The notes beneath the pieces were generated by a model. The model worked only from the letters and a program-made list of their open reading frames with translations, searched no databases and was not told where the DNA came from. The position numbers and the translations under genes were made by a program. A DNA stretch of 34,085 nt from PVC group bacterium (lineage in GTDB: Bacteria; Omnitrophota; Gorgyraeia; B26-G9), in the NCBI GenBank assembly GCA_024231215.1, contig JAAEQR010000186.1, positions 1 to 34,085 of the forward strand, read 5' to 3'. This document shows positions 1 to 8,589 of this stretch, in pieces; positions within the stretch are counted from its first letter, which is position 1; each line of letters begins with the position of its first letter.

Positions 1-175
1 AAAAAGAGAGGATGTTGAGGGCACAGGAGCTGGCTTGTCGATTGTAAAAAAAATAGTGGAGATGCATGGAGGAGAAGTAAGGGTAGAGTCTAAAGTAGGG
101 GAAGGAGCTACTTTTTATTTTACAATACCGATAAATAAAGATGCGTTAAAAGAACAAACGAATAGGGGCAAATGA
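1..175 (+). CDS. Histidine kinase, C-terminal end (partial)
   Basis: The window opens inside the ATP-binding (HATPase_c) domain of a sensor histidine kinase, read from base 2 to the TGA at 173-175. The G2 box GTGAGLSIV and the closing strand pattern [11 protein letters not shown] are visible. These residues closely resemble the end of the membrane kinase at 2175-3950 (GTGAGLTIV, GKGTTVYFTIP), so the two are probably paralogues. The sensor and His-containing parts lie outside the window. A 142-base gap with a possible promoter separates it from the receiver gene at 318, which is a likely phosphorylation partner. Confidence 0.9.
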   Translation, partial: KREDVEGTGAGLSIVKKIVEMHGGEVRVESKVGEGATFYFTIPINKDALKEQTNRGK

Positions 176-247
176 AAAACTAATAAGGATAGCTTTAACT
201 GGACTGATTGTATGTTTTGTTGGTGTATCGGGAGACGAAAAGTTCTT

Positions 248-278
248 TTGAGTGTTTTTAATAGTTAAGTGATATAAT
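248..278 (+). promoter_or_regulatory. Candidate sigma70-like promoter for the receiver genes
   Basis: TTGAGT (248-253) and TATAAT (273-278) are separated by 19 bases in the AT-rich gap before the receiver gene at 318. The -10 is a perfect match and the spacing is slightly long. No terminator is seen after the preceding kinase, so read-through is also possible. Confidence 0.4.
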
Positions 279-317
279 AATAGAGTTATAAAGCGGTTTT
301 ATGCAAAAGGGGGGTAT

Positions 318-782
318 ATGTGGGGCGCAGCAAAAGACAGCAAGGTTATTAAAATATTGTTGGTGGAGGATAACCTGGATGATGTTGCGATTGCTAAACG
401 CGCTTTGAAAAAGGCAGAAATTATTAATCAATTGTGGGTAGTGCGTGACGGGCAGGAAGCGCTGGATTTTTTCTATAAGAAGGGGCCATACAAGGATGAA
501 GAGTTTCAGAAACCGGGATTAATTCTATTAGATATCAATCTGCCTAAGTTGAGTGGATTGGAAGTCTTGAAAGAAATAAAACAAAATGATCAGTTTAAAC
601 AGATTCCGATTGTGATGCTGACTGTTTCAAAGAGAGATGAAGATGTTTTTAAAGGATATACTTATGGCTGTAATAGCTTTATTCAAAAACCGGTGGAATT
701 TGAAAGATTTGTAGATGTAATTAAGCAGATCGGGGTATATTGGGGGGAATTAAATATGGAATTACCGCGCGCAGAAACTTAG
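318..782 (+). CDS. Stand-alone response regulator receiver, Rcp1-like (copy 1)
   Basis: Single receiver (REC) domain of 154 aa with no output domain. The phosphorylation site is complete: acidic pair E17/D18, phospho-acceptor D72 in LILLDINLP, T102 and K124 in QKP. The insert between helix 2 and strand 3 (around DFFYKKGPYKDEEF) and the FIQKPVEFE ending are typical of the Rcp1-type receivers that partner phytochrome-class kinases. The start has a purine-rich ribosome site (AAGGGGGG, 307-314). The TAG stop overlaps the AGGAGG that serves the next gene, indicating one transcript. The central part is almost base-for-base identical to the next receiver gene. The partner is probably the membrane kinase at 2175 or the partial kinase upstream. 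Confidence 0.95.
   Translation: MWGAAKDSKVIKILLVEDNLDDVAIAKRALKKAEIINQLWVVRDGQEALDFFYKKGPYKDEEFQKPGLILLDINLPKLSGLEVLKEIKQNDQFKQIPIVMLTVSKRDEDVFKGYTYGCNSFIQKPVEFERFVDVIKQIGVYWGELNMELPRAET
423..613 (+). repeat. Near-identical 191-bp direct repeat, copy A
   Basis: Matches 885-1075 with one difference (C at 540, T at 1002). It lies wholly inside the two tandem receiver genes, 462 bases apart. Confidence 0.9.
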
Positions 783-794
783 GAGGATTAAAGA

Positions 795-1253
795 ATGGAA
801 GCGAAAATTATAAAGATATTGCTAGTAGAGGATAATCCTGATGATGTTGCGATTGTCGAACGCGCGTTAAAAGTAGCCGGGGTGATTAATCAATTGTGGG
901 TAGTGCGTGACGGGCAGGAAGCGCTGGATTTTTTCTATAAGAAGGGGCCATACAAGGATGAAGAGTTTCAGAAACCGGGATTAATTCTATTAGATATCAA
1001 TTTGCCTAAGTTGAGTGGATTGGAAGTCTTGAAAGAAATAAAACAAAATGATCAGTTTAAACAGATTCCGATTGTAATGCTGACAGTTTCCAGAAGAGAT
1101 GAAGATATTATAAAGGGATATAATTTTGGCTGTAATAGTTTTATTCAGAAGCCGGTCGAGTTTGAGAAATTTGTGGAAGTAGTAAAGCAAATAGGTTTAT
1201 ACTGGGGGATTTTGAACGTAGACGTACCGGAGAATATTGGAGCGGAAGAGTAA
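795..1253 (+). CDS. Stand-alone response regulator receiver, Rcp1-like (copy 2)
   Basis: Receiver domain of 152 aa with intact site residues E12/D13, D67, T97 and K119. It starts nine bases after a strong AGGAGG (781-786). From 885 to 1075 the DNA matches 423-613 of the upstream receiver with one mismatch, while the ends of the two genes differ clearly. Partial gene conversion or a very recent recombination therefore homogenised the middle. The identical part covers the helix-2 to strand-4 region including the phospho-Asp; the N-terminal helix 1, which normally sets kinase specificity, is different. The two copies may therefore take phosphate from different kinases while signalling alike. Confidence 0.95.
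   Translation: MEAKIIKILLVEDNPDDVAIVERALKVAGVINQLWVVRDGQEALDFFYKKGPYKDEEFQKPGLILLDINLPKLSGLEVLKEIKQNDQFKQIPIVMLTVSRRDEDIIKGYNFGCNSFIQKPVEFEKFVEVVKQIGLYWGILNVDVPENIGAEE
885..1075 (+). repeat. Near-identical 191-bp direct repeat, copy B
   Basis: Second copy of the 423-613 block. Synonymous positions are also identical, whereas the sequence directly outside the block drops to ordinary paralogue similarity. Confidence 0.9.
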
Positions 1254-1257
1254 TATA

Positions 1258-2178
1258 ATGCGAAGAGTTATTTTAGCTGTAATACTATGTTGTTTTATTA
1301 GTTCTCTTGTACAAGCAGAAGAACTAATTACAATTGCTGTGATAAAAAGTCAAGCGGATACTCCGTATGAATCTGCCCTACAGGGGATTAAAGATGAATT
1401 GCGTGCTGATAAAGTAAAAGTACGCGTGTTAGGGTATGAATTGAAGAAAAACGAGCAAAACAGCTATGCGAGAATGGCGCAAGAGATAAAAGCGGCAAAT
1501 CCCCAATTTGTGATCACGCTAGGAACTATTGCGACTAAGTTTGCTCAACAAGTAATTCCGGAGATGCCTGTTGTGTTTAGTATGGTTTTGGGGGCAGAAC
1601 GCAGTAGTATAGATCCCCCGGGGGTTTCTTTAGATATTCCATTTGAAATGAAAGTAGAATATATGAAACGGGTTATTCCGGAAATAGAACGTTTCGGGGT
1701 GATATATTCGCCGGATTCTTATGCGCTTTATAAGGAAATCTCTGTTGCTTGTGCTAAAAATGAGGTTCAGATTCTTGGAACCCAGATTAATTCGGCAAAA
1801 GAGTTTCCGGTAGTGCTGCACGATATTTTACGACAGATAGACTGTTATGTTATGCTTTCGGATTCAATGATTTATTTCCCCAAAGCCGTAGAGCATATGC
1901 TGCTTGATTGTTTGCACCAGAAGATACCTGTGGTTGGGCTTTCTTCCCCGTACACAAAGGCAGGAGCATTAATTTCCTTTGATTGTGATTATCATGATAT
2001 TGGAGTCCAGACAGTAGGAATTATCGCACGGCTTCTGAAGGGAGAAAAAGCAACGCAAATCGGGATACTCCGGCCGCGTAGAATACGGGTTTCTTTAAAT
2101 TCCTTAATTGCTAAAAGATTGGGGATTGAAATCTCAAATAATCTAATGAGAGAAATTGATGTGATTTTTGGCAAATGA
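1258..2178 (+). CDS. Periplasmic ABC-type substrate-binding protein (PF04392-like)
   Basis: Predicted secreted binding protein of 306 aa. The first 21 residues form a signal peptide (MRRVILAVILCCFISSLVQA, cleaved before EE). The mature part starts with the ITIAVIKSQADTPY strand and continues with the alternating pattern of the ABC_sub_bind family (VITLGTIATKFAQQ, VVFSMVLG, FGVIYSPDS, KIPVVGLSSPY, GALISFDCDY). The ATG at 1258 is chosen over a TTG at 1237 because the purine-rich GGAGCGGAAGAG sits just upstream and the signal peptide then begins cleanly. No permease or ATPase is nearby. The stop overlaps the kinase start (ATGA), so the protein probably presents a ligand to that kinase. The ligand is unknown; some family members bind aromatic amino acids. 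Confidence 0.85.
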   Translation: MRRVILAVILCCFISSLVQAEELITIAVIKSQADTPYESALQGIKDELRADKVKVRVLGYELKKNEQNSYARMAQEIKAANPQFVITLGTIATKFAQQVIPEMPVVFSMVLGAERSSIDPPGVSLDIPFEMKVEYMKRVIPEIERFGVIYSPDSYALYKEISVACAKNEVQILGTQINSAKEFPVVLHDILRQIDCYVMLSDSMIYFPKAVEHMLLDCLHQKIPVVGLSSPYTKAGALISFDCDYHDIGVQTVGIIARLLKGEKATQIGILRPRRIRVSLNSLIAKRLGIEISNNLMREIDVIFGK

Positions 2179-3950
2179 AATTTACTATTTCTAAAAAAGC
2201 TATTATTTTATTTGTAGTGTTATTTGCTGTGTTAGCGGCATTTATCAGCTATTATTTTGTAACCTATCATAAAAATTCGCTTTTAAAAGAATTTGATGAA
2301 CGGGCGAAAATACTGCTTAGCAGTTTGGTGCTAAGCAGCGAATATCCTGTTTTGATTGAAGATAAAAAAGCCCTGAATAGGTTGGGCGCTAATGTGTTGA
2401 GGCAAAAAGACGTTGTCTTTTGCGGCATTCAAGATAAAGAGGGCCGTGTTTTGTTTCAGAGAGGAGCAAAGGGCGGGCAATATCTGCGGCAGTATTCTTC
2501 TCCTATTATAACCGAACGTTTTTCCGAAGTCAGTGGTGCTGAGTGGATACTGGGTGAAGCAGAAAAAGAATTAAAAGAAATTGGTTATGTTTATTTAATT
2601 TTATCGATCGAAGATGTAATGCGTAAGTTACAGACAATAGGCATGAATATCGGGGCCTTTGTTTTAGCCGGGATTGTTATTTCCTTTCTTTTGTTTTCTT
2701 TATTTATCCGTTTTATTTTGGGGAGGCCGATACGTAATTTAATGCAGGGAATTGAGAAAATTTCCCAAGGGGACTTGCTTTATAAAGTTCAGGTTAACAC
2801 CACTGATGAAATTGGAACACTGGCCAGAGCTTTTAACAAAATGACGGATGATTTAAATCAGACAACAGTATCCCGCAACTACATAGACAACATTTTAAAA
2901 AGCATGGGAGATGCTTTGATTGTAGTTAATGCGCAAGGATTGGTTACCAGAGTTAATGACGCTGCCTTAAATATGCTTGGATATGATCAGGAAGAGATCC
3001 TTTTTCAGTCGCTAGCGAAAATTTTTACTGAGGAATCGATGTTTATTTTTGAAGAAATGAAAGCAAAAGAAGAAATCAATAGCCGCGAAGCATATTATCA
3101 AAACAAAGAGGGGAATAAAATAGCCGTACTTTTTAGCAGTTCTTTAATGCAGGAGCAGGGTGTTGATAAATTTTCTATTGTTTGTACTGCGCGAGATATT
3201 ACAGCACACAAGCAGGCAGAAGATGAATTGCTTCGGTATACCCGACAAGTTGAACAGATAAACAAAGACCTGGATAATTTCACTCATATAATATCACATG
3301 ATTTAAAGGAGCCGTTACGCTCGTTATATGCGTTTAGCAAATTTATCGTTGATGATTATAGAGATAAATTAAGTGAAGACGGACAAGCATGCCTTGGGCG
3401 AATTATGGTAAATGCGACCAGGATGCAGAAAATAGTGGAAAACTTATTGTATATTTCAAATATCGAGAAAAAACGCAATCCATTTGAGAAAGTGAAGGTA
3501 AGCAGTATTATTGAGGAAATAAAATTGCGCCTTGAATATATTAGAAAGGAATCCGGGCTCGAAATTATTATTCGAGATGCGTTGCCTGAACTGGTGTGTG
3601 ACCGGCTGCGAATTCAGGAAGCTTTTTTCCAGCTTATAAATAATGCTGTTAAGTTTTGCGATAAGGAAAAATCGATCGTGGAAATAGGTTGCAAAAAAAG
3701 AGGGTTGTTTTACGAGTTTTACGTAAGAGATAATGGGCTTGGCATAGACAGGAAATATTTCGATAAAATTTTTGTTGTTTTTCAGAGACTAGGAAAGCGT
3801 GAAGATAATGAGGGTACTGGTGCAGGATTAACAATAGTAAAGAAAATAATAGAAATGCATTATGGTAAAATATGGGTTGATTCAGTCGTGGGCAAAGGGA
3901 CCACGGTTTATTTTACTATTCCGGAAAAGCAAGAAGAGGCTAGTGGATAA
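2175..3950 (+). CDS. Membrane sensor histidine kinase (periplasmic sensor, HAMP, PAS, HisKA, HATPase)
   Basis: Kinase of 591 aa. Order: TM helix at about 8-30, periplasmic sensor about 31-155 resembling the CHASE8 type, second TM about 157-183, HAMP about 180-232, PAS about 236-347, HisKA with phospho-His H375 in ISHDLKEPL, then HATPase with G2 box GTGAGLTIV near residue 547. SHDLKEPLR is typical of the phytochrome-like kinases that pair with Rcp1-type receivers such as those at 318, 795 and 5001. It overlaps the upstream binding-protein gene by 4 bases (ATGA) and the downstream one by 1 base (TAATG), implying translational coupling of all three. A bound periplasmic protein could therefore be the stimulus; this is inference from context. 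Confidence 0.93.
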   Translation: MKFTISKKAIILFVVLFAVLAAFISYYFVTYHKNSLLKEFDERAKILLSSLVLSSEYPVLIEDKKALNRLGANVLRQKDVVFCGIQDKEGRVLFQRGAKGGQYLRQYSSPIITERFSEVSGAEWILGEAEKELKEIGYVYLILSIEDVMRKLQTIGMNIGAFVLAGIVISFLLFSLFIRFILGRPIRNLMQGIEKISQGDLLYKVQVNTTDEIGTLARAFNKMTDDLNQTTVSRNYIDNILKSMGDALIVVNAQGLVTRVNDAALNMLGYDQEEILFQSLAKIFTEESMFIFEEMKAKEEINSREAYYQNKEGNKIAVLFSSSLMQEQGVDKFSIVCTARDITAHKQAEDELLRYTRQVEQINKDLDNFTHIISHDLKEPLRSLYAFSKFIVDDYRDKLSEDGQACLGRIMVNATRMQKIVENLLYISNIEKKRNPFEKVKVSSIIEEIKLRLEYIRKESGLEIIIRDALPELVCDRLRIQEAFFQLINNAVKFCDKEKSIVEIGCKKRGLFYEFYVRDNGLGIDRKYFDKIFVVFQRLGKREDNEGTGAGLTIVKKIIEMHYGKIWVDSVVGKGTTVYFTIPEKQEEASG

Positions 3951-4981
3951 TGAAAAAGAGAACAATATTATTAATTTTAATATTTATACTAGGTATGTAT
4001 ACCATTGGATACTGTTCGGATAAAATTTCGAAAACAATTTTTATTGCTAATAGTTATAATCCCGAGACATTTGAATGGACCCGGAATGAAATAAAAGGGA
4101 TTGTTGTGGGGCTACAAAGAACGGGGGAGGAGCAAGGCAAAGAGTATAGTATTATTAATGACACTATGGATGTATTTATTAATTCTTCGGGAGAAGCTTT
4201 GGCGAGGGAATCGGAACGTATTCTTAAGCGGATAAAAGAAGAAAAACCGGATATTGTTATTACTACAGATGATGATGCTTTGCATTGGATTGGTTTGAAA
4301 ATTGAAGATATTCCAGTTGTGTTTAGTGGCATAAACGAAGATATGCAAGAGTATTTGAAGGATCCCAAGCTTGATACTCTTAAACAGCCTGGGCACAATA
4401 TTACCGGGGTCTATCAAGTTGTATATGCGGTAGAATCAATGGATATTTTGAAGCGCATTAATCCGGATGTAAAAAAATTTGCGGTTATTACGGACAAAAG
4501 TACAACTGGAATTGCTGTTTTAAAACAACTGAATTCTTTGCAGGAGAAATTTTCTTTAAAATGGGAGGATACTTTAGTTTCAGATAGTTTTTCTGTTTGG
4601 CAGAAGAAAATAAAAGAGTGGCAGGATAGTGTAGATGCTATTGTCTTGATTACACCTAATGAGATTACCGATGATGATGGCAATTCAATTGATTATAAAA
4701 ATGTTATCAATTGGATTGTCGATAATAGTAGGTTGCCGGACATTACTTTTTGGAAAGTTTATGTAAAAGAAGGGATTATGGCGGCTTCTGCAGATAGCGA
4801 TATAAAGCAAGGTGTTTATGCCGGGATTATGGCCGGAAAGATTTTACAAGGCGATGATCCCGGGAGGATGCCTATTATTACTCCTTTTCATGGTGCGAGG
4901 GTGCTTAATGGTACGAGAGTTAAAAAGCTGGACTTATATGTTCCTCTTGATATTTTGGCTCATAGCGAGGTTTTAGAATGA
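3950..4981 (+). CDS. Second periplasmic ABC-type substrate-binding protein (PF04392-like)
   Basis: Secreted protein of 343 aa with a signal peptide over about residues 1-22 (hydrophobic ILLILIFILGMYTIG, ending near YCS). It has family features: IFIANSYNPETFEW, PDIVITTDDDAL, IPVVFSGINED, NITGVYQ, DAIVLITPNEI and an AGIMAGKILQG C-terminal segment. It is only distantly similar to the binding protein at 1258, so the two are unlikely to share a ligand. Translation is coupled to the kinase by the TAATG overlap. There are no transporter partners in the window. A role as a signalling subunit of the kinase is more likely than transport, but a permease elsewhere in the genome cannot be excluded. Confidence 0.83.
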   Translation: MKKRTILLILIFILGMYTIGYCSDKISKTIFIANSYNPETFEWTRNEIKGIVVGLQRTGEEQGKEYSIINDTMDVFINSSGEALARESERILKRIKEEKPDIVITTDDDALHWIGLKIEDIPVVFSGINEDMQEYLKDPKLDTLKQPGHNITGVYQVVYAVESMDILKRINPDVKKFAVITDKSTTGIAVLKQLNSLQEKFSLKWEDTLVSDSFSVWQKKIKEWQDSVDAIVLITPNEITDDDGNSIDYKNVINWIVDNSRLPDITFWKVYVKEGIMAASADSDIKQGVYAGIMAGKILQGDDPGRMPIITPFHGARVLNGTRVKKLDLYVPLDILAHSEVLE

Positions 4982-5000
4982 AACAAAAAAGGGAGACTTG

Positions 5001-5447
5001 ATGAGTATTTCTAAATTCATTAAAATTTTATTAGTGGAGGATAATCCGGATGATATTGCAATAACCAAACGTGCCTTAAAAGAAGCAAAAGTTATAAATC
5101 AGTTATGGATAGTGCGGGATGGGCAGGAAGCCCTGGATTTTCTTTATAATCGTTCACCGTATAATAATACACAAGAAAATCCCCAGCCGGGGTTGATATT
5201 ATTAGATATTAATTTACCTAAGGTAGATGGGTTGGAAGTTTTAAAAGAAATTAAAGCAGATGAGCAGTTGAAAAATATTCCGATAGTTATGTTGACTGTT
5301 TCCAAAAGAGATGAAGATGTTTTGAGGGGATATCATAATGGATGTAATAGTTTCATCCAGAAGCCTGTGGAGTTTGAGCGATTTGTTGAGGTTGTACGCC
5401 AGATTGGACTTTACTGGGGGTTGTTAAACATAGAGGCTGCAAAATAA
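5001..5447 (+). CDS. Stand-alone response regulator receiver, Rcp1-like (copy 3)
   Basis: Receiver domain of 148 aa in the same family as the genes at 318 and 795 (LLVEDNPDDIAI, LILLDINLPKVDG, MLTVSKRDED, FIQKPVEFERF), with all catalytic residues present. The ATG at 5001 follows GGGAG (4991-4995) and is preferred over the adjacent TTG at 4998. It is more diverged in DNA than the first two copies and was not homogenised with them. The stop overlaps the next gene (TAATG). Its position right behind the binding protein-kinase-binding protein set makes it the likely direct target of that kinase. Confidence 0.94.
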   Translation: MSISKFIKILLVEDNPDDIAITKRALKEAKVINQLWIVRDGQEALDFLYNRSPYNNTQENPQPGLILLDINLPKVDGLEVLKEIKADEQLKNIPIVMLTVSKRDEDVLRGYHNGCNSFIQKPVEFERFVEVVRQIGLYWGLLNIEAAK

Positions 5448-6946
5448 TGGCGAAAAAGATATTACTTATTGAAGATAATCCGGATTATATAATGATAACC
5501 AGGCGCATTTTAGAGCAGGCAGGAAAAGAATATGAAGTAGATTCTGCTCTGGAAGCCCAGGAAGGGATTCGCAGGGTTATAGAAGAAAATTATAACCTTA
5601 TTTTATGTGATTATCGTTTGCCTGGATATAGTGGATTAGATGTTTTGAAAGAAATACGTAAACAAGGCAAGGATTCTCCCTTTGTTATGGTTACTTCTGC
5701 GGGTAATGAAAAAATAGCTGTGGATGTTTTGCAGGAAGGAGCTTCCGATTATGTTGTAAAAGACTCATCATATGAAAACATTCTACCCATGGTTATTCAA
5801 AAAGCGATTGACCGCTACGATGCAAAAAAAGAAAAAGAGTGGTTAGAAAAAGCACTGATCGAATCTAATGAAAAATTGAAAGAAATGTATGCGGTTAAAA
5901 GTGATTTTACCTCCATGGTTTCGCATGAATTGAGAACTCCCTTAACGGCTATTCGGGAAGGAATAACGATTGTGCTTGATGGATCATTGGGAGAGATTAA
6001 TAACGATCAAAAAGAATTTTTGGATGTTGCGAAAAGAAATGTAGATCGTTTAAAACGCTTAATCGATGATGTGTTAGACTTTTCAAAGCTGGAATCAAAG
6101 CGGATGATCTTTGAAATACGCCAGGATGATATTAATACTCTTATAGATGAAGTTGTGGCAACCCAGGCGTCTGTGGCGCAGAGGAAGGGACTTTATCTTA
6201 ATAAAGAACTGGCGGCTGATTTGCCAAAAGTTGGCTTTGATCGCGACAAAGTAAATCAGGTTTTGAGTAATTTAATTAGTAACGCTATAAAATTTACAGA
6301 ATCCGGAGGAATTGTTGTTTCTTCGCGTAGCAATGAACAGGAAAATAAGGTTATTATCAGCGTAACGGATACCGGCCAAGGCATAGAAAAAGAGGATATC
6401 CCTAAATTGTTTCAAAAATATCAACAATTAGGCGGGGTGAATCAGAGGAAAACAGGGGGTACCGGGTTGGGCCTTGCTATCTCCAAGCAGATTATTGAGC
6501 AGCTTGGTGGCAAAATATGGGTTGATACAATCCCGGGAGAAGGGGCTAAATTTCATATTAGTCTTTTGTTAAAAAGGCAATATAAAATTTTGGTTATTGA
6601 TGATGAAGAGATTGTACTTGATGTTTGTGAAAAATTTTTAACAAGAGAACAGTATATTACGTTTAGGGCATCAGAAGGGGCCGTGGGGATCAAACTGGCA
6701 AATGATGTTCTTCCGGATGTTATTGTTTTAGATATGAAGCTGAAAGATATGGGAGGATATGAAATTATCGGACGTTTAAAAAGTGGTAAAGATACGGCAC
6801 ATATCCCCATTCTGGTTATTTCCGGATACGAAGATGAAATTGCAAGGATTAAGGCTCAACCAGAAGATATAGCTTTACCTTACCTTTTAAAACCGCTGGA
6901 TAGAGAGCAGTTTATAGCCCAAATAAAAACATTATTAAGCGGTTAA
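5447..6946 (+). CDS. Hybrid histidine kinase, REC-HisKA-HATPase-REC
   Basis: Cytoplasmic protein of 499 aa without membrane helices. The N-terminal receiver (about 1-120) has E9/D10 and phospho-Asp D55; its conserved Lys sits in VVKDSS rather than the usual KPF. HisKA carries H160 in MVSHELRTPL, followed by HATPase (DTGQGIEKED, GTGLGLAISKQ). A second receiver (about 382-499) has D429 in IVLDMKLKD and a KPLD Lys motif. The input receiver means this kinase is switched by phosphate from another kinase rather than by a ligand, placing it in the middle of a relay. Its start overlaps the stop of the preceding receiver gene. Confidence 0.93.
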   Translation: MAKKILLIEDNPDYIMITRRILEQAGKEYEVDSALEAQEGIRRVIEENYNLILCDYRLPGYSGLDVLKEIRKQGKDSPFVMVTSAGNEKIAVDVLQEGASDYVVKDSSYENILPMVIQKAIDRYDAKKEKEWLEKALIESNEKLKEMYAVKSDFTSMVSHELRTPLTAIREGITIVLDGSLGEINNDQKEFLDVAKRNVDRLKRLIDDVLDFSKLESKRMIFEIRQDDINTLIDEVVATQASVAQRKGLYLNKELAADLPKVGFDRDKVNQVLSNLISNAIKFTESGGIVVSSRSNEQENKVIISVTDTGQGIEKEDIPKLFQKYQQLGGVNQRKTGGTGLGLAISKQIIEQLGGKIWVDTIPGEGAKFHISLLLKRQYKILVIDDEEIVLDVCEKFLTREQYITFRASEGAVGIKLANDVLPDVIVLDMKLKDMGGYEIIGRLKSGKDTAHIPILVISGYEDEIARIKAQPEDIALPYLLKPLDREQFIAQIKTLLSG

Positions 6947-6964
6947 GATTAGAAAGGAGATACA

Positions 6965-8488
6965 ATGCCGACCAAAATATTACTTATTGAACATAATCCC
7001 GATCATATTTTACTCACAGAGCGCATTTTGCAAGCAGCTCATAGTGAATACCAGATTGATTCTGTCAGGGAGACAGAAGGCGGGATAAAAAAGATTATTG
7101 AAGAGGATTATGATTTAGTCATTTCTGATTATAGGCTTCCTGGGGCAAGTGCGTTAGATATCTTACGGGAAATTAGAGAGAAAAATATTGATATCCCGTT
7201 TGTTGTTGTTACTGCTGTTGGGAATGAAAAGATAGCGGTTGATCTGATGAAGGAAGGAGCTTATGATTATGTAGTCAAAGATGCTTCCTATCACGATATT
7301 TTGCCGATGGTTGTGGAGCAATCAATTGGAAGGCACAGCATGAAAAAGGCAAAAGAAAAGGCTCAAGAGGAACTAGTTAATGCCTATCAAATGACGCGTG
7401 ATATATTGGAAAAGTCTCCGTTTGGGATCAGCGTGGTTAATGATCAGGGAAAAGTGGAATATATTAATCCGGCAATGATTGAAATATGCGGGGCAAAAAA
7501 AGAAGATTTTGAGGAATTGAACTATTTTGAACTAGAGACATATAAACAATTGGGTCTTGATCAAAAAATAAAACAAGCTTTACAGGGGGAAGGTTTTTTT
7601 CTTGAGGCTGTAGAATATACCTCCTATTACGGCCATAAACGCACGATTCGTAATTTTACCGGTGTTCCGGTAAAAGATATGAATAAAAGAAAAGTGTTAA
7701 TGTTTGTTGAGGATATCACGGAACTAAAGGTTGCCGAACAGAAATTAGCCGAAGCTTATCAACAGCTTAAGGAAACCCAGGAAGAACTTATTCAATCCAG
7801 CAAGATGGTGGCCATGGGGCAGTTGGCTGCGGGTATTTCACATGAGCTTAATCAGCCGTTAACCGGAGTTAAGGGGTTTGCCCAGGCGGCGTTGATGGAT
7901 TTACAGGAAGCGAATCCGCTGAGGAACGATTTGCAGAAGATTATTGAGCAGGCTGACAGGATGGATATTATTATTAAAAATGTACGTTTCTTTGCCAGGA
8001 AATCGGAATTCAAAATGGAAGAGATGGATATTAATAAACCGATTGAAGACTCCCTGGGGCTTTTGAATGAACAATTACGTGTGCATAATGTTCGGATTAC
8101 CAGGTCTTTATCAGAGGATATTTTGCAAATAAAAGGAGATCGTAATCAATTGCAGCAGGTGTTTTTGAATTTAATTACCAATGCCCGGGACGCGATTGAT
8201 GCTTTAAACAGGCCAGAGGGGGGAGAGATAATTATCAGCACCTCAATGAGTTTGGATAAAAAGAATATAGAAATTATTTTCCAGGATACCGGAGGAGGTA
8301 TTCCGCAAGAACATTTAGAACATGTATTCAATCCTTTTTATACTACAAAATCTCCTAACGGCGGAATGGGGTTGGGCTTGTCGATTGCATACAGGATTAT
8401 TGAGAACCATAAAGGGACAGTTGAAGTAGATAGCGAAGAAGGTTATGGGACTAAATTCAGAATTACCTTACCTGTCGGGAATGATTAA
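6965..8488 (+). CDS. Histidine kinase, REC-PAS-HisKA-HATPase
   Basis: Soluble kinase of 507 aa. The N-terminal receiver has phospho-Asp D55, but the normally acidic residue 10 is His (IEHNPDH), which alters the Mg2+ pocket. A PAS domain spans about 145-260. HisKA has H293 in ISHELNQPLTG, the NtrB-like type, and HATPase follows (DTGGGIPQEH, GMGLGLSIAYRI). The N-terminal receiver is clearly similar to that of the preceding hybrid kinase (shared NEKIAVD, EGA.DYVVKD), so the two genes probably share an origin. AAAGGAGAT precedes the start. It is followed after 5 bases by a disrupted receiver gene that was probably its original partner. Confidence 0.92.
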   Translation: MPTKILLIEHNPDHILLTERILQAAHSEYQIDSVRETEGGIKKIIEEDYDLVISDYRLPGASALDILREIREKNIDIPFVVVTAVGNEKIAVDLMKEGAYDYVVKDASYHDILPMVVEQSIGRHSMKKAKEKAQEELVNAYQMTRDILEKSPFGISVVNDQGKVEYINPAMIEICGAKKEDFEELNYFELETYKQLGLDQKIKQALQGEGFFLEAVEYTSYYGHKRTIRNFTGVPVKDMNKRKVLMFVEDITELKVAEQKLAEAYQQLKETQEELIQSSKMVAMGQLAAGISHELNQPLTGVKGFAQAALMDLQEANPLRNDLQKIIEQADRMDIIIKNVRFFARKSEFKMEEMDINKPIEDSLGLLNEQLRVHNVRITRSLSEDILQIKGDRNQLQQVFLNLITNARDAIDALNRPEGGEIIISTSMSLDKKNIEIIFQDTGGGIPQEHLEHVFNPFYTTKSPNGGMGLGLSIAYRIIENHKGTVEVDSEEGYGTKFRITLPVGND

Positions 8489-8493
8489 AAAAC

Positions 8494-8586
8494 ATGAATG
8501 AGCCTATAAGCAAATCCAAAATACTTGTTGTTGATGATGAGTCGATGATTCGTGATCTCTTTGAACGGTTTTTATCTAAACAAGGA
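8494..8586 (+). pseudogene. 5' half of a disrupted receiver gene
   Basis: Reads as the first 31 residues of a receiver domain (KILVVDDESMIRDLFERFL, then SKQG) and then loses all similarity. The intact part covers strand 1 and helix 1 with the DD acidic pair. It resembles the start of the receiver at 15018 (KILVVDDDMVIRDLFKR). The open frame continues to 8694 but that stretch is unrelated and Cys/Phe rich. The missing second half of a receiver is found immediately downstream on the other strand, so this is an inversion-damaged gene. Confidence 0.8.
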
Positions 8587-8589
8587 TGT

